Shown: one piece after another, positions 34,867 through 44,216 of the stretch | How positions within the stretch are numbered: position 1 is the stretch's first letter | Layout: every line of letters begins with the position of its first letter | Origin: Spartobacteria bacterium UBA5019 | GTDB taxonomy: Bacteria; Verrucomicrobiota; Verrucomicrobiia; Chthoniobacterales; Terrimicrobiaceae | DNA length: 48,278 bases | Reading direction: 5' to 3' | Assembly (NCBI GenBank): GCA_002396485.1 | Contig: DGXZ01000067.1 | Location: 6,718-54,995, forward strand | Translations under genes and position numbers: made by a program | The notes under the pieces: model-generated | Databases searched by the model: none | What the model was told of the DNA's origin: nothing | Seen by the model: the letters and a program-made list of their open reading frames with translations, nothing else

Positions 34867-37014
34867 CTACTCACCATAAACGCCCTTGGCGCCATAGGAA
34901 CCGTAGTATTTACCCGAATAGTAGTAGGCATAGTAGCCACCGCGTCCGCTTGGCAGGAAGTTCAGGATCAGTCCTGCGGGGTGGGTTTTCGTTTCCTCGA
35001 GTGACTTGATGGCGCGGGCCACCATTTTGCGCGGCGTGCCGAAGGCACGGACCACCAGCGTGCAGAGGTCAATGTGCGGGGCGACCAGCAAAGTGTCGCT
35101 CACCGCAAGCAACGGTGCGGAATCCACAACGATGCGGTCATATTTGGAAAGCGCCTCGTTCATAACCCGCTCCAGATTTTCATACGTCAGCAACTCGGAG
35201 GGGTTCGGAGCCCGGCCACCAGCGGTCAGAACACTGAGTCCATCGATATGCGTCGGCATGACCGCGTTTTTCATCGCACAGGAACGCATGAGCAACTCGG
35301 AGAGACCGGGCTTGCGGTTCTCACCGTAAAACACAATGGAGCCTCCGGGCTTGCGAAGGTCGGCGTCGATGAAGAGCGTCTTAAATCCCTGCTGGGCGAG
35401 CGTCACAGCAAAGTTAGAACTACAGAATGTCTTGCCTTCGCTCGGCATCGAGCTGGTGAAAAGAAACGTGCGTGCGTTTTCATTCAAGCGATGGAGCGTG
35501 AGGGAGGCTCGAAGAGATCGAAATGACTCAGCGACGATGCCTGAGCGCTCCTCGTTGGCCACAAGAACGCTGGCACGGGTGGAGAGGCTGAGTCTGGGAA
35601 TAGCCGCAATGACATTCACGCCGGTGAACTGCTCCACCTGGTCCACTGTCTTGATACTGGTATCGAGCATGAAAATCGCAATGGCGAGGCCGATACCCGC
35701 AGCGAGCGCGCCCAAGAGGCTTTGAATCCAAGTCTTGGTTGCACTGGGACGGATGGGCGCCGCTCCCACAGCAGGCTCGTGAATACGAACCGGAGACTCC
35801 GTGAGCTGCTTGGTGATGTCAACTTCCCCCAAGCGAGAAACAATGGAATTATAGAACGCCTGATTGGCCTCCTGCTCTCGTTTTATTTGATAGTATTCAG
35901 CTGTTTTGTCAGTGACTTCCAAGAGTCGTGCTGTGGCCTTTTCTCGGGCGATCTTTGCTTCATTGGCCTGGATTTCGAGTCGACTGCGGGCTGTTTCGAG
36001 AAGATTTACAGCATCATTGAGAACCTTTCGCAGGTCAGACCTTGTGAGGTCGATCTGGGTTTTGATCGAAATATAGGCAGGGTGCTTCGCACGATAGCGC
36101 TGGGAAAGGAGAGTCAACTCGCGCTGACGGTTATTCAAGGACTCGGAATATTGGGCGACCTTCGGCTCGGCAGCCACACTCGGCAGGAAGAGCAACTCCT
36201 CGACGGCTCCTTTGTTGGCTCTCACGACCGCCAGATCGCTGTCGATCAGCTGAATGCGTTTCTCAATTTCAGCTTGGCGATTTGAAATTTCCGAGACTTG
36301 AGCCTGTGCGGAGCTGAGCATGTTTTCGAGCGAAGCGTCGCCCTCCCGCTCGCGGAAACTCTGCATGGCCTCCTCGGATACGCGCATTTTTTTACTAAGG
36401 CGATCCGCCTCCTCGAGAAGGAACTGCGTAGCGGATTTGGAGGCCTCCGAACGCCGCTCAAAAACATAACGGATATACTCGTCGCAGTAGGCATTAGCGA
36501 GCTTCACAGAAAGATTCGGATCCGCTGTAGTGATCATCAGATCAATGAGCCGAGTATTTGTGCGATATACCGCCGCCGACATGGAACTCAAAGCCGCAGC
36601 CACACGCTCCGGAAAAGCATCGCGGGCAGAGATACCCGCAGCCGCCAGAAATCGGGGATCCTGATCGAGTTTCAAACGAGCGGAAATACGCTGCGCAAAG
36701 GAATAGCTGCGAAGCAAATCTACTACCGTATTGATCATGTCGATACTGCGAATCTGCTCATCACGGACCTGCTCCATTTTTGAATCAAGAACATTGGCCT
36801 TGTCTTGCTCAATGAACAGCACCGCACGAGCCAGGTATTTTGTTTCAACTTTCGAGAGGTTGACTCCCGCATAAATGCCTCCCAGCACAACACAGAGAAT
36901 GACAATCCATAGCCTGTCTACAACAGCATGAAAATACTCGCGCCAATCGATGGACTCCTGAACCGGAATGGGGTTGGGAGCGGGTGGTGTTTTGGTGTCT
37001 GTTTCTTTGTTCAT
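34867..37014 (-). CDS. Exopolysaccharide chain-length regulator with BY-kinase domain (Wzc-like)
   Basis: The 715-residue protein joins a Wzz chain-length domain to a bacterial tyrosine kinase. Two membrane segments at about 34-54 and 435-455 flank a long periplasmic coiled-coil part. The cytoplasmic kinase has Walker A SSMPSEGKTF, Walker A' FIDADLRKP and Walker B RIVVDSAPLL. The last 26 residues (about 690-715) hold nine tyrosines, in YYAYYY, KYYGSY and VYGE, the usual autophosphorylation cluster. Such proteins control polymer length and export by cycles of phosphorylation. No cognate phosphatase gene is visible. It follows the Wza-like gene by 33 bases. Confidence 0.93.
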   Translation of the reverse strand: MNKETDTKTPPAPNPIPVQESIDWREYFHAVVDRLWIVILCVVLGGIYAGVNLSKVETKYLARAVLFIEQDKANVLDSKMEQVRDEQIRSIDMINTVVDLLRSYSFAQRISARLKLDQDPRFLAAAGISARDAFPERVAAALSSMSAAVYRTNTRLIDLMITTADPNLSVKLANAYCDEYIRYVFERRSEASKSATQFLLEEADRLSKKMRVSEEAMQSFREREGDASLENMLSSAQAQVSEISNRQAEIEKRIQLIDSDLAVVRANKGAVEELLFLPSVAAEPKVAQYSESLNNRQRELTLLSQRYRAKHPAYISIKTQIDLTRSDLRKVLNDAVNLLETARSRLEIQANEAKIAREKATARLLEVTDKTAEYYQIKREQEANQAFYNSIVSRLGEVDITKQLTESPVRIHEPAVGAAPIRPSATKTWIQSLLGALAAGIGLAIAIFMLDTSIKTVDQVEQFTGVNVIAAIPRLSLSTRASVLVANEERSGIVAESFRSLRASLTLHRLNENARTFLFTSSMPSEGKTFCSSNFAVTLAQQGFKTLFIDADLRKPGGSIVFYGENRKPGLSELLMRSCAMKNAVMPTHIDGLSVLTAGGRAPNPSELLTYENLERVMNEALSKYDRIVVDSAPLLAVSDTLLVAPHIDLCTLVVRAFGTPRKMVARAIKSLEETKTHPAGLILNFLPSGRGGYYAYYYSGKYYGSYGAKGVYGE

Positions 37015-37047
37015 CCGAAATGATTTTCCAGTTCGTGCTGCGTGGGG

Positions 37048-37788
37048 TTAATACCAACTCTCGCCGACTGTTAGAATGTCGCCGGGCAAAACTTGAAAAC
37101 TACCGCCCTCCGACGACTCCAAGCGCTTGGTGTTAACTTTGATGGTCTCGACTTTCTCACCGGTGCGGCGTTTCACGACGACATTTTTTGTATCGGCGAT
37201 TCGAGTGAAGCCTCCTGCCATGCCGATGGCCTCCAAAATGCCGAGTGATTCGTTGCCTTGAAGTTCATAACTACCAGGTCGCGAGACTTGTCCGATCACA
37301 GTGATCTTTCGCTGAGTATACGAGGAGATATTTAGATAAACCTGAGGATCAACGAGATAATCGGCATCATAGAGTTTTCGGATATACTCCTGCGCGTCGC
37401 GCACACTCATTCCTGCGACTTTCACCTCACCCAAGAGCGGTAACTGGACCCGGCCGTCGCGGGCGATCTTCGACCTCATTCCCAAATCCGGTTCGCGATA
37501 CACCATGAGATCCAAGGTATCGCCGGGAGCCAAAATGTAGTCCCCCTCACCTGCCATCAGAGAGGGTATAGGGGTATCCACCCCCATCGTGCGATCGTAG
37601 GCGGCCGCTCGGGGAGTGGCTGCGGAAGATTCCTGCCGGAACGCTGCGGGAGTGGCCGAAGTTGGATCGGATTGGGTTTGAGGCGCCGGAAGAACAGGCG
37701 GAGCTGCCAGAACAACCTGACTCATCGTTAATCCCGCAATTGCGGAAACAAGCAAAGAACGCGGCCGAAGGGAAGGAAATGCTAACAT
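37048..37788 (-). CDS. Polysaccharide export protein, Wza/SLBB type
   Basis: The 246-residue product has an N-terminal signal (about 1-29, ending VVLA-APP) and no lipobox cysteine, unlike Escherichia coli Wza. A polysaccharide-export (Poly_export) domain begins near residue 85 with YILAPGDTLDLMVYREPDL, then has DGRVQLPLLGEVKVAGMS. One SLBB domain follows from about 165 (ITVIGQVSRPGSYELQG) and ends near the C terminus with LPGDILTVGESWY. It is shorter than Wza, with one SLBB rather than several and no clear outer-membrane helix. It probably pairs with the beta-barrel protein encoded 26 bases upstream and the kinase downstream. Confidence 0.9.
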   Translation of the reverse strand: MLAFPSLRPRSLLVSAIAGLTMSQVVLAAPPVLPAPQTQSDPTSATPAAFRQESSAATPRAAAYDRTMGVDTPIPSLMAGEGDYILAPGDTLDLMVYREPDLGMRSKIARDGRVQLPLLGEVKVAGMSVRDAQEYIRKLYDADYLVDPQVYLNISSYTQRKITVIGQVSRPGSYELQGNESLGILEAIGMAGGFTRIADTKNVVVKRRTGEKVETIKVNTKRLESSEGGSFQVLPGDILTVGESWY

Positions 37789-37814
37789 TTGAGCAAGAAG
37801 CTAAACGAGAGAGA

Positions 37815-39365
37815 TCAGAAGGTCAAATTCAAGCTGGTGCTGAATGTTGTCTGCAATTGGTCACTGTCCCCCTGCCCGGTGGAAAGTTGGAATGTATTTT
37901 GCCAGCCGAGCCACTCCCGGAAACGCCAATAAAGAGAGGCGTTGGCCAGCCAGTATGAGGTCGGCCCCTCGACCGGATTGTTCAGTTTTTCGCTCGTGAG
38001 GCTTAAGTATTCAGATTGCTCATAACCAGCCGAGACAGAGAGGCTGATTCCTTTGATCAAACGCTGCGTAACCGTACCTAAAATGCCTCTCGTGAGGTTA
38101 TACTCATCGGGCGATAGGCTTGAGAAACCTTGGTTCTGATAAACAGAAAGAGAAAGCCTTGTCTTCTCCCTCGCATCCCATCCAGCCACTAGACTGAAAT
38201 TCGGTTTCACATCAGCGCCCTGCATTCCGAATTTGGCTTTGAAATAGGTCTTCTCGGTCGGAGTGTAGTTGATTCCCAAGTTATAAACCGGACGCAAGCC
38301 GGTGTATTCGGGGTCAGGAATATTTTGATCCAACACGTAGCCCGCGCCTCCACCGGCATCGACCGATAATTTCGGAGCGATTTGATAAGTGAGCATGAGC
38401 ATCGCGTCGAAATAACGGCGTCCCTGGGAAATGCCTCCCTCAAAATCTTGTAAATCCTCACCAGCGCTTAATACAAAACGCAGGTTGATTTTAGGAGTCA
38501 CCATGTAATCGGTGAAAAAACTTGCCCCCGCATTGAGACTATTACTGTTCGGTTGGGCCGTATCGCCGGGTGCCACCTGCGCATCGGCAGTGTTCGAGTA
38601 GGTCCCCGAAATCGCACCGCCCGTGCTGAACTCTTCACTGATGATGTAGCGGATGGATAATCCGCCGGAGGATGTGGTCTGCCAGTTGTTCGCCCCCGCC
38701 ACAGGGTCGTAGCCCGTTCCGGAGGATGCACTGGCATTCAGATTGACGAAGATCCGACTCGTGTTGTAGGCGATATCAACACCACCCGTCATCGAAAGCG
38801 GATTCCTCTGGTTGCCGGTTCCAGCAGCCGTGTAGTCTGGATTGTAGTAATAGCGGTAGCCAGCCCCGTAGCGAGCGGAGACATTCCAGACACCGACCTC
38901 GCGCTCATAAAAAATGCCGACCGTGGGTGCGGAGAAGAAACTGTTTGAGTTATTGAACCCCGTGTCACCGCCAAACGAATTTTGCGAAGAGTATTCCCAG
39001 CCGTTTGCAAGACCTAGCTTGAAATCCAAAGGACCAAAGCGAAGTCCGCGCTGGATGTTTTCTGCCATGTTGTCGAGGTATTCCTCGCATCCAGGTTCTG
39101 CTTCCGCTGCCACATTTTTTTTGGAATTGGCCGATTCATCGTCCAATCCCCCACCCGGCTCGAAATACTGCGGAGCAGCAATCCGATCCTCCTGCGGCCC
39201 TTCCCAACGGCTCCGAAACTCGGCTTCACGAAGGGTGAGAACAGTCTGTTGAGCCGAGGCGGGAGAGGCCGGCACAAATACAGGGGAGATCACCAAAGTG
39301 ATAATAACAATCCCATAGGAGCCTTGGTGGGGGAGTCCTAAGTACAGTTTTGGAATTGAAAGCAT
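37815..39365 (-). CDS. Outer membrane beta-barrel protein of export operon
   Basis: The 516-residue product has an N-terminal signal sequence of about 38 residues with likely cleavage after PASPASA. A linker rich in E, G and A follows, then many amphipathic strands with alternating aromatic residues, ending in phenylalanine (LNLTF), the classic outer-membrane barrel signature. Such barrels occur in exopolysaccharide operons as outer-membrane export or secretin-like parts; I do not recognise a named family. The start is ATG 39365; a TTG further up overlaps a likely -35 element. It is the first gene of the operon. Confidence 0.82.
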   Translation of the reverse strand: MLSIPKLYLGLPHQGSYGIVIITLVISPVFVPASPASAQQTVLTLREAEFRSRWEGPQEDRIAAPQYFEPGGGLDDESANSKKNVAAEAEPGCEEYLDNMAENIQRGLRFGPLDFKLGLANGWEYSSQNSFGGDTGFNNSNSFFSAPTVGIFYEREVGVWNVSARYGAGYRYYYNPDYTAAGTGNQRNPLSMTGGVDIAYNTSRIFVNLNASASSGTGYDPVAGANNWQTTSSGGLSIRYIISEEFSTGGAISGTYSNTADAQVAPGDTAQPNSNSLNAGASFFTDYMVTPKINLRFVLSAGEDLQDFEGGISQGRRYFDAMLMLTYQIAPKLSVDAGGGAGYVLDQNIPDPEYTGLRPVYNLGINYTPTEKTYFKAKFGMQGADVKPNFSLVAGWDAREKTRLSLSVYQNQGFSSLSPDEYNLTRGILGTVTQRLIKGISLSVSAGYEQSEYLSLTSEKLNNPVEGPTSYWLANASLYWRFREWLGWQNTFQLSTGQGDSDQLQTTFSTSLNLTF

Positions 39366-39391
39366 GCCGGGGGGGAGGCTCACTGCAACTA

Positions 39392-39419
39392 AACCTAACA
39401 ACCTGAGCAGATTTGTCAA
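39392..39419 (-). promoter_or_regulatory. Candidate promoter of the export operon
   Basis: On the minus strand a perfect -35 TTGACA is read from 39419 to 39414. Sixteen bases later comes TAGGTT (39397-39392), a weak -10. This would start transcription about 20 bases before the beta-barrel gene. The -35 is convincing; the -10 matches only three of six positions. Confidence 0.35.
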
Positions 39420-39486
39420 ACGACGAAAACTGCCTGTTTTACGAAGGTGCAGCTGGCAGACACTTCATGAATTAAAAACTGTGAAG

Positions 39487-39562
<76 letters not shown>

Positions 39563-39575
39563 AGAGTGGACGAAC

Positions 39576-39604
39576 CTTGTAAGGTGCGTTGGGTAGTTCG
39601 TCAA
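39576..39604 (-). promoter_or_regulatory. Candidate promoter of tRNA-Gly
   Basis: On the minus strand, TTGACG (39604-39599) and TACAAG (39581-39576) are separated by 17 bases and lie 14 bases upstream of the mature tRNA 5' end. The -35 matches five of six consensus bases. It fits a sigma-70 promoter for the tRNA gene. Confidence 0.55.
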
Positions 39605-39653
39605 CGCTTTTTTTAAAAAATACAGAATGCCGCCAACTCACCTCCTCGATCAC

Positions 39654-40406
39654 TCAAGCTGACGGAATCAACGGCGTGATGCCTTCCTGGAGAAACCATC
39701 CGCGCTGACCGCCCGGGAGTTCGACATGAAACCAGCGTCCACGGGCAGAGAGGATTTTTACAGTCGAGCCTTGGTTGAGTGTGGTAATTTTTTCAGAGGC
39801 ATCCTCGGACGGCACTTTGTAGAGGGACGTGCCTGAGATACTCATGACCATAGCCTGCCGGGCTTCTAAAATGCGGGGATCGGTGAATGCGACGAGGATG
39901 CAGGACGCAATGCCGCCAACTAGCAACACGGAGGCCAGGGAAAAAAGTAAAGTGCGTTTTTTTGAAAGAGCGAGAGCAGCAAACAGAAGAAAGGCCCCCA
40001 ACCAAAAGGCGAAGGCTCCAAGGAGCACAGTCGGATCAGAGGGTATTTTTCGACCCCAGTCGGCCTGCCAACCGGAGAGGGAAGGAGAAACCCCAAGTCG
40101 GGCATTGGCTTCCCGAAGGGCTTCAGCAGCTGGAGCAAAGCGGGGGTCGAGAAGAAGAGAGCGCCGATAAGCCAGGGCTGCCTCGGCCTCCTTCTCGGAT
40201 TTTTGAAGAGCCTGCCCGAGTTGGTAGTAAGCGGAGGAGGATGGCCGCGCAGACTGGAGGTGTTTTTCAAAGAACGTGACAGCGGACTCGTATTCGCCAT
40301 GCGCGAGGCGGTCGCGGGCCTGCTCCAAGTAATCCCCTCGCATGGAAAGGACCGTGGAAAAAATGCAAAGGATGGAGATGAGGGCTAAGGAGCTTAAATT
40401 TCTCAT
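39654..40406 (-). CDS. BatE-like TPR protein with SH3-like domain
   Basis: The 250-residue product has a signal-like hydrophobic N terminus (about 1-22), two or three TPR-type repeats at about 25-105, two membrane segments near 130-180, and an SH3-like domain from about 185 with VPSEDASEKITTLNQGSTVKIL and WFHVELPGGQRGWFL. This is the BatE layout: TPR, transmembrane and SH3b. It is the last gene of the MoxR/Bat operon and overlaps batD by four bases. BatE is known only by its place in Bat operons; its partner peptides are unknown. Confidence 0.8.
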   Translation of the reverse strand: MRNLSSLALISILCIFSTVLSMRGDYLEQARDRLAHGEYESAVTFFEKHLQSARPSSSAYYQLGQALQKSEKEAEAALAYRRSLLLDPRFAPAAEALREANARLGVSPSLSGWQADWGRKIPSDPTVLLGAFAFWLGAFLLFAALALSKKRTLLFSLASVLLVGGIASCILVAFTDPRILEARQAMVMSISGTSLYKVPSEDASEKITTLNQGSTVKILSARGRWFHVELPGGQRGWFLQEGITPLIPSA

Positions 40407-42196
40407 GCGGGAACTTTTTTCAGTGCTGAAAGAATTTTTGCCCGCGTGTCGCGATCAGGGGCCTTGGCCCCGCCGACGGAATACTTTAACTCCTCATCAA
40501 GCGAAAGAAGGTTCGCCAGCTGGGCCTTGGTCTGATCATCCACCGCAAGGACGGAAACAAGTGCACCGGCTAAGAGCGGATTGGACTCCGTGTCGAGCAC
40601 ATCGAGAAGGCAAGCCACGGCGCGAAAGGTGAATTCTTTTTCAGGGCAGGATTCCAAGCCAGTCAGGACCGCTTTGAGCCTCTGGATTTTTTTTCGACGG
40701 AGGCCCGAGGGGGATGCCGACTGACGCCTGATCAAAATCACCAGGAGCACAAGAATCCAAATCACGCCCAGCGATGCATTCGCAATCAGGAAAGCGGGGT
40801 GGACGAGAATCGATGTCCAACTTGAAGCTCCACCAGCCTTGCCTGAAGGAGCAGGGTTGGGCGTTGGAGAAGTTTCGGGAGCATCGGTTTTATTCTGGTC
40901 AGGCGCAACCTCTGGCGTTTGTGCCGGAGATGAGCCTGCTCGGGCCTGCACTGGGAGTGGATTTTGTGTGAGAACTTCGTATTTGCCAGTATCAGGGTCT
41001 AGGTAGCTGAACCTGATGCCGGGCGTCTGCTGCTGGTCCGTGCGTGCCACGAGAAGAAACTCATAGGCCTTTTCGCCCGAATAGCTGATAGAGTCGGATG
41101 ACTGAAATTTCTCACTCGGGGGGTAGGAACGCCATTCGTCATCGCCTACAAGAGCCGGTGACCCCATGGACTCGAAATTCCCCTGTCCGGAGATGACAAC
41201 TCGCAAGGTCACGGGATCACCCGGTCCGGCTTTTTTGGGACTCACACTCGCCTCCATTTTAAATTTGCCGATTGCCCCAGAGAAGTCATCCGGACGACCC
41301 GGCTTAGGCAAAGGAGAGATTTCCAGAGATGTCGGAGCTGTCTCGATGGCAACCTCCTGCATGTTGGTGAACATGCCAGGCGGGGCTATGCCGCCAAACT
41401 GCCGGAAGAAATCATCAAAGCCTGCGGGAGCGCTGCCGGGAAGCTGTAGACGTGCCTCAAGCTTGGCGGGAGGGATTTCAAGAGACCCTGATTTGGCGGG
41501 AGTGATTGCCGTCTGGAAGGCAAAAACGATATAATTCTCCCCATTCACGATCTGCTCGCGCTTCGGGACATTAGCGAGTTTTTGGACAGTGAAACCCTCA
41601 CCAACGAGATTGGGGCGGTCGCCGACTTCCCCGCCGATGGAGGAATTGAAGTAATAGCGGAATTCCGCCGGAATGACCTCGCCGACGTAAGCTTTTTTCT
41701 TGGAGAGCACGAGTTCTCCGAAATAGGGCCGTCCGTTGCTGCGGGGCACCTGCCCGCCCGAAGGAGGCATTTGTGATGAGGGGGCGCTGGGCAAACCTTG
41801 CGGAGGCTGCATCGTCGATGCGTCAGCCACACTAAGTCGAAGGGGATTTGTTTTTAGCGTCTTGTCTCCCACCCGAACTTCGACAGCTGGGATATCAAAC
41901 TCACCCGCATGCTCCGGGAGGACGGAGTAGGTGTAGGTGAGCGAGGAGGTCATTTTAAAATTATTCATCTCGAATCGTGTCGAGCGCCCAAGAAGCTCGA
42001 TACGCAGCCCGGGCAAATTCAGGCTTTGAGGAACTTCAGCCGAGCGAGCGTCGCGGACGGTTAACACAATCTCAACAGGGCGACCGACAACTGTGGAAGG
42101 GCTGCTGAGACCAGCTGTGGCTTCTTGGGCAAAAAGCGAAATGCCGAAAAGGAAAAAGGCAAATACGGCGAGAAAAAATGAGGAAAGCCTGTGCAT
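40403..42196 (-). CDS. batD: BatD-like protein
   Basis: The 597-residue product has a signal peptide (about 1-22, ending FGISLFAQ) and a BatD (oxygen-tolerance) extracytoplasmic region of beta-sandwich type. It includes VVGRPVEIVLTVRDARS and GEVIPAEFRYYFNSSIGGE. One membrane segment near 465-490 and a cytoplasmic tail follow. BatD proteins were first linked to aerotolerance in Bacteroides; their molecular action is not known. An upstream in-frame extension to about 42787 runs antisense-free through the low-complexity part of the preceding gene and is not coding. The start ATG 42196 is ten bases after the batBC stop. It overlaps batE by four bases. Confidence 0.88.
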   Translation of the reverse strand: MHRLSSFFLAVFAFFLFGISLFAQEATAGLSSPSTVVGRPVEIVLTVRDARSAEVPQSLNLPGLRIELLGRSTRFEMNNFKMTSSLTYTYSVLPEHAGEFDIPAVEVRVGDKTLKTNPLRLSVADASTMQPPQGLPSAPSSQMPPSGGQVPRSNGRPYFGELVLSKKKAYVGEVIPAEFRYYFNSSIGGEVGDRPNLVGEGFTVQKLANVPKREQIVNGENYIVFAFQTAITPAKSGSLEIPPAKLEARLQLPGSAPAGFDDFFRQFGGIAPPGMFTNMQEVAIETAPTSLEISPLPKPGRPDDFSGAIGKFKMEASVSPKKAGPGDPVTLRVVISGQGNFESMGSPALVGDDEWRSYPPSEKFQSSDSISYSGEKAYEFLLVARTDQQQTPGIRFSYLDPDTGKYEVLTQNPLPVQARAGSSPAQTPEVAPDQNKTDAPETSPTPNPAPSGKAGGASSWTSILVHPAFLIANASLGVIWILVLLVILIRRQSASPSGLRRKKIQRLKAVLTGLESCPEKEFTFRAVACLLDVLDTESNPLLAGALVSVLAVDDQTKAQLANLLSLDEELKYSVGGAKAPDRDTRAKILSALKKVPA

Positions 42197-42206
42197 GGAA
42201 AATTTC

Positions 42207-44216
42207 TTACCAGTCGCGGAGGACGTCTTGCGAGGATTGCTGTTGTTCGATGAGGTTGACCTTCTCCTCCTCACCGCGCAGGGAGTTGAGAAGAGCACGT
42301 GCCTGGCTCGGGCTGATCTGCCCCTCCTTCTCCTCCTCGGCGGCATCTGCTGGCTGGGGCTGCTGGCCGGGTTGAGGAGTGGGTTGGGGCTGTTGCTGTT
42401 CGTTCGCGCTCTTGAGTTCGCCCTCCTTCTTGTCGCCAGGTGTGGGCGAAGGAGAGGGGTCAGATTGTTTTTGTTGGTCAGGTGAGTTTGGCTGTTTGGA
42501 TTGATCCGAAGGCTTTGGCTTGTCGGACTGATCATTTTTCTCTGAGTTCTGTTTTTGCTGTTCGTCCTTTTGATCCTTTGAGTCCTGTTTTTGTTGGTCT
42601 TTCTTTTCTTCGTTCTTTGAGTCTTTTTCTTCGTTCTTCTGCTGATCCTGATTTTGCTGATCTTTTTGATCCTGCTGCTTGTCCTGTTTATCTTTATTGT
42701 CCTTTTTTTGATCTTTTTGGTCTTTCTGATCCTGGTTTTTTTGGTCCTGCTGTTTTTGCTGCTGCTCCTGCTTTTCGAGGTCTTCAAGGAGCTTTTTGGT
42801 GATGTCGCGGTTTTGAGAGGCGAGTTTGTTATCCGGGTTCAAGCGGAGGGTTTCCTCGTAATGCTCGAGGGCATTTTTCCAGTTAGTCTTCTTGGTCTCG
42901 TTTTCCTTGGCAGCTTCGCCTTTTCGAACAAGTGAGTTGGCAAGGTTGTAGGAAGCGTCCTCACGAAGTTTTTGGTCCTCGGCGAGAAGGGCATCGGTGA
43001 AGTGGGTAATGGCTTTTTCAAAGTCGCCGCTCTTGTAGGCGGCTGCTCCGGAGTTGAATTGCAGAGCTCTGGATGACGGTTGTTTCTTAAGCTGCTCCTG
43101 AAAGGTTGTTCCAGCCTTTTCGAACTCACCGTTCTTGTATTCTTCCAATCCCGATTGGGCCTGAGCGTATGGGCAGAAGCAAAAAAACAGGGCGACCATG
43201 ACGGAAGATCGACGGCGTCGATCACCTGGCAAAAGCGAAAGCGAGAGACACACCGTCGCTGCGGCAAGAGGCCACTGGTAACGCTCGATGGGTTGGCGGG
43301 CGCTAAAAACCCCGGTTTCGCTGAGTTCCATCGGTTCGATGCCTTTTTGAAAAATCTCACGAGCAGCATCGGGGCCGATGATCGCGAAAAAACCACCTGT
43401 TGCCGAAGCGATTTCCTTCAACCGAGAGTCATCGAGTTTCGATGTGACCGGCTTGCCTGCGCTATCTCGGACGAAATCCGAGCGTCCGTCATCAAGTCGG
43501 ACAGGTATAAGCGAACCTTCGGGTGATCCAATGCCGACTGTAAAAATACGAATCCCCTCGCCTGCGGCTTGCTTGGCAGCGGCGATTCCATCAGCCGCGA
43601 GTTCTTCGCCATCAGTCAGAATGATGAGCGCACGGGTTTGACCCTCGGCTTTTCCAAAAGCCTCGCGGGCTGCGGTAATTGCGGCCGCGATATTGGTTCC
43701 GCCTTTGGGTATGACCGTTGTATCCAGTTCGTCGAGGGCGTTGGTGACGGCATTGTAGTCAAGTGTAAGCGGCGCCTGCAAAAACGCGGAGCCGGCGAAA
43801 GCTACAAGTCCGATACGATCACCCTGGAGAAGCCCGACCAAGTCCTGCGTAAAAAGTTTTGCTCTCGCTAGGCGCGTGGGTGCGATATCCGTCGCCAGCA
43901 TGCTCCGGGAAGTGTCAATGGCCACAATGACATCACGGCCTTTCTGCTTCGTCTCTTTTTCCAGAGATCCGTAGCGGGGCTGGGCCAAAGCCACAATAGC
44001 TAGAGCGATGGATGCCAGAAGCAGTGAAGCACGGAGAATGCGGCGCAGAGGGCTTACGGAACCGGAAAGTTGATCCCTAAGGCGCAGAGCGACAATTTTC
44101 GCAATGAGAGCCTGGCCGCGCCTATAAGACCATAAAAACAGGCCTGCTATTAGCGGCATTACCAGTAGGGCCCAGAGCCAATGCGGGGCGCCAAATGTCA
44201 GGGCAGTCGTCTCCAT
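42207..44216 (-). CDS. BatB-BatC fusion: membrane vWA domain plus TPR and K/Q/D-rich tail
   Basis: The 669-residue product begins with BatB: two membrane segments near 12-28 and 60-78, then a von Willebrand A domain with the MIDAS motif IDTSRSM, the GGTN threonine and ILTDGEE, and a further membrane segment near 310-330. A short hydrophobic stretch (about 338-355) leads to the BatC half: TPR repeats at about 357-465. Then comes a K/Q/D/E/N/S-rich segment at about 470-598 (see the separate repeat entry) and a short tail. BatB and BatC are usually separate; here they share one frame. It overlaps batA by 19 bases. Confidence 0.88.
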   Translation of the reverse strand: METTALTFGAPHWLWALLVMPLIAGLFLWSYRRGQALIAKIVALRLRDQLSGSVSPLRRILRASLLLASIALAIVALAQPRYGSLEKETKQKGRDVIVAIDTSRSMLATDIAPTRLARAKLFTQDLVGLLQGDRIGLVAFAGSAFLQAPLTLDYNAVTNALDELDTTVIPKGGTNIAAAITAAREAFGKAEGQTRALIILTDGEELAADGIAAAKQAAGEGIRIFTVGIGSPEGSLIPVRLDDGRSDFVRDSAGKPVTSKLDDSRLKEIASATGGFFAIIGPDAAREIFQKGIEPMELSETGVFSARQPIERYQWPLAAATVCLSLSLLPGDRRRRSSVMVALFFCFCPYAQAQSGLEEYKNGEFEKAGTTFQEQLKKQPSSRALQFNSGAAAYKSGDFEKAITHFTDALLAEDQKLREDASYNLANSLVRKGEAAKENETKKTNWKNALEHYEETLRLNPDNKLASQNRDITKKLLEDLEKQEQQQKQQDQKNQDQKDQKDQKKDNKDKQDKQQDQKDQQNQDQQKNEEKDSKNEEKKDQQKQDSKDQKDEQQKQNSEKNDQSDKPKPSDQSKQPNSPDQQKQSDPSPSPTPGDKKEGELKSANEQQQPQPTPQPGQQPQPADAAEEEKEGQISPSQARALLNSLRGEEEKVNLIEQQQSSQDVLRDW
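42420..42790 (-). repeat. Low-complexity K/Q/D/E-rich coding segment in batB-batC
   Basis: About 120 codons read as short imperfect repeats of the DQK, QQKD and KNEEK kind, then PSP and QPQP runs. At the DNA level the plus strand shows tandem variants of tttttgatc and tttttggtctt. The product should be disordered and highly charged. Out-of-frame readings through this stretch look like long arginine- and lysine-rich proteins and are not real. Confidence 0.9.

Noticed and set aside
42197..42787. A 197-residue basic N-terminal extension of BatD
   Set aside because: It is an out-of-frame reading of the K/Q/D-rich part of batB-batC; BatD has a proper signal peptide starting at 42196.
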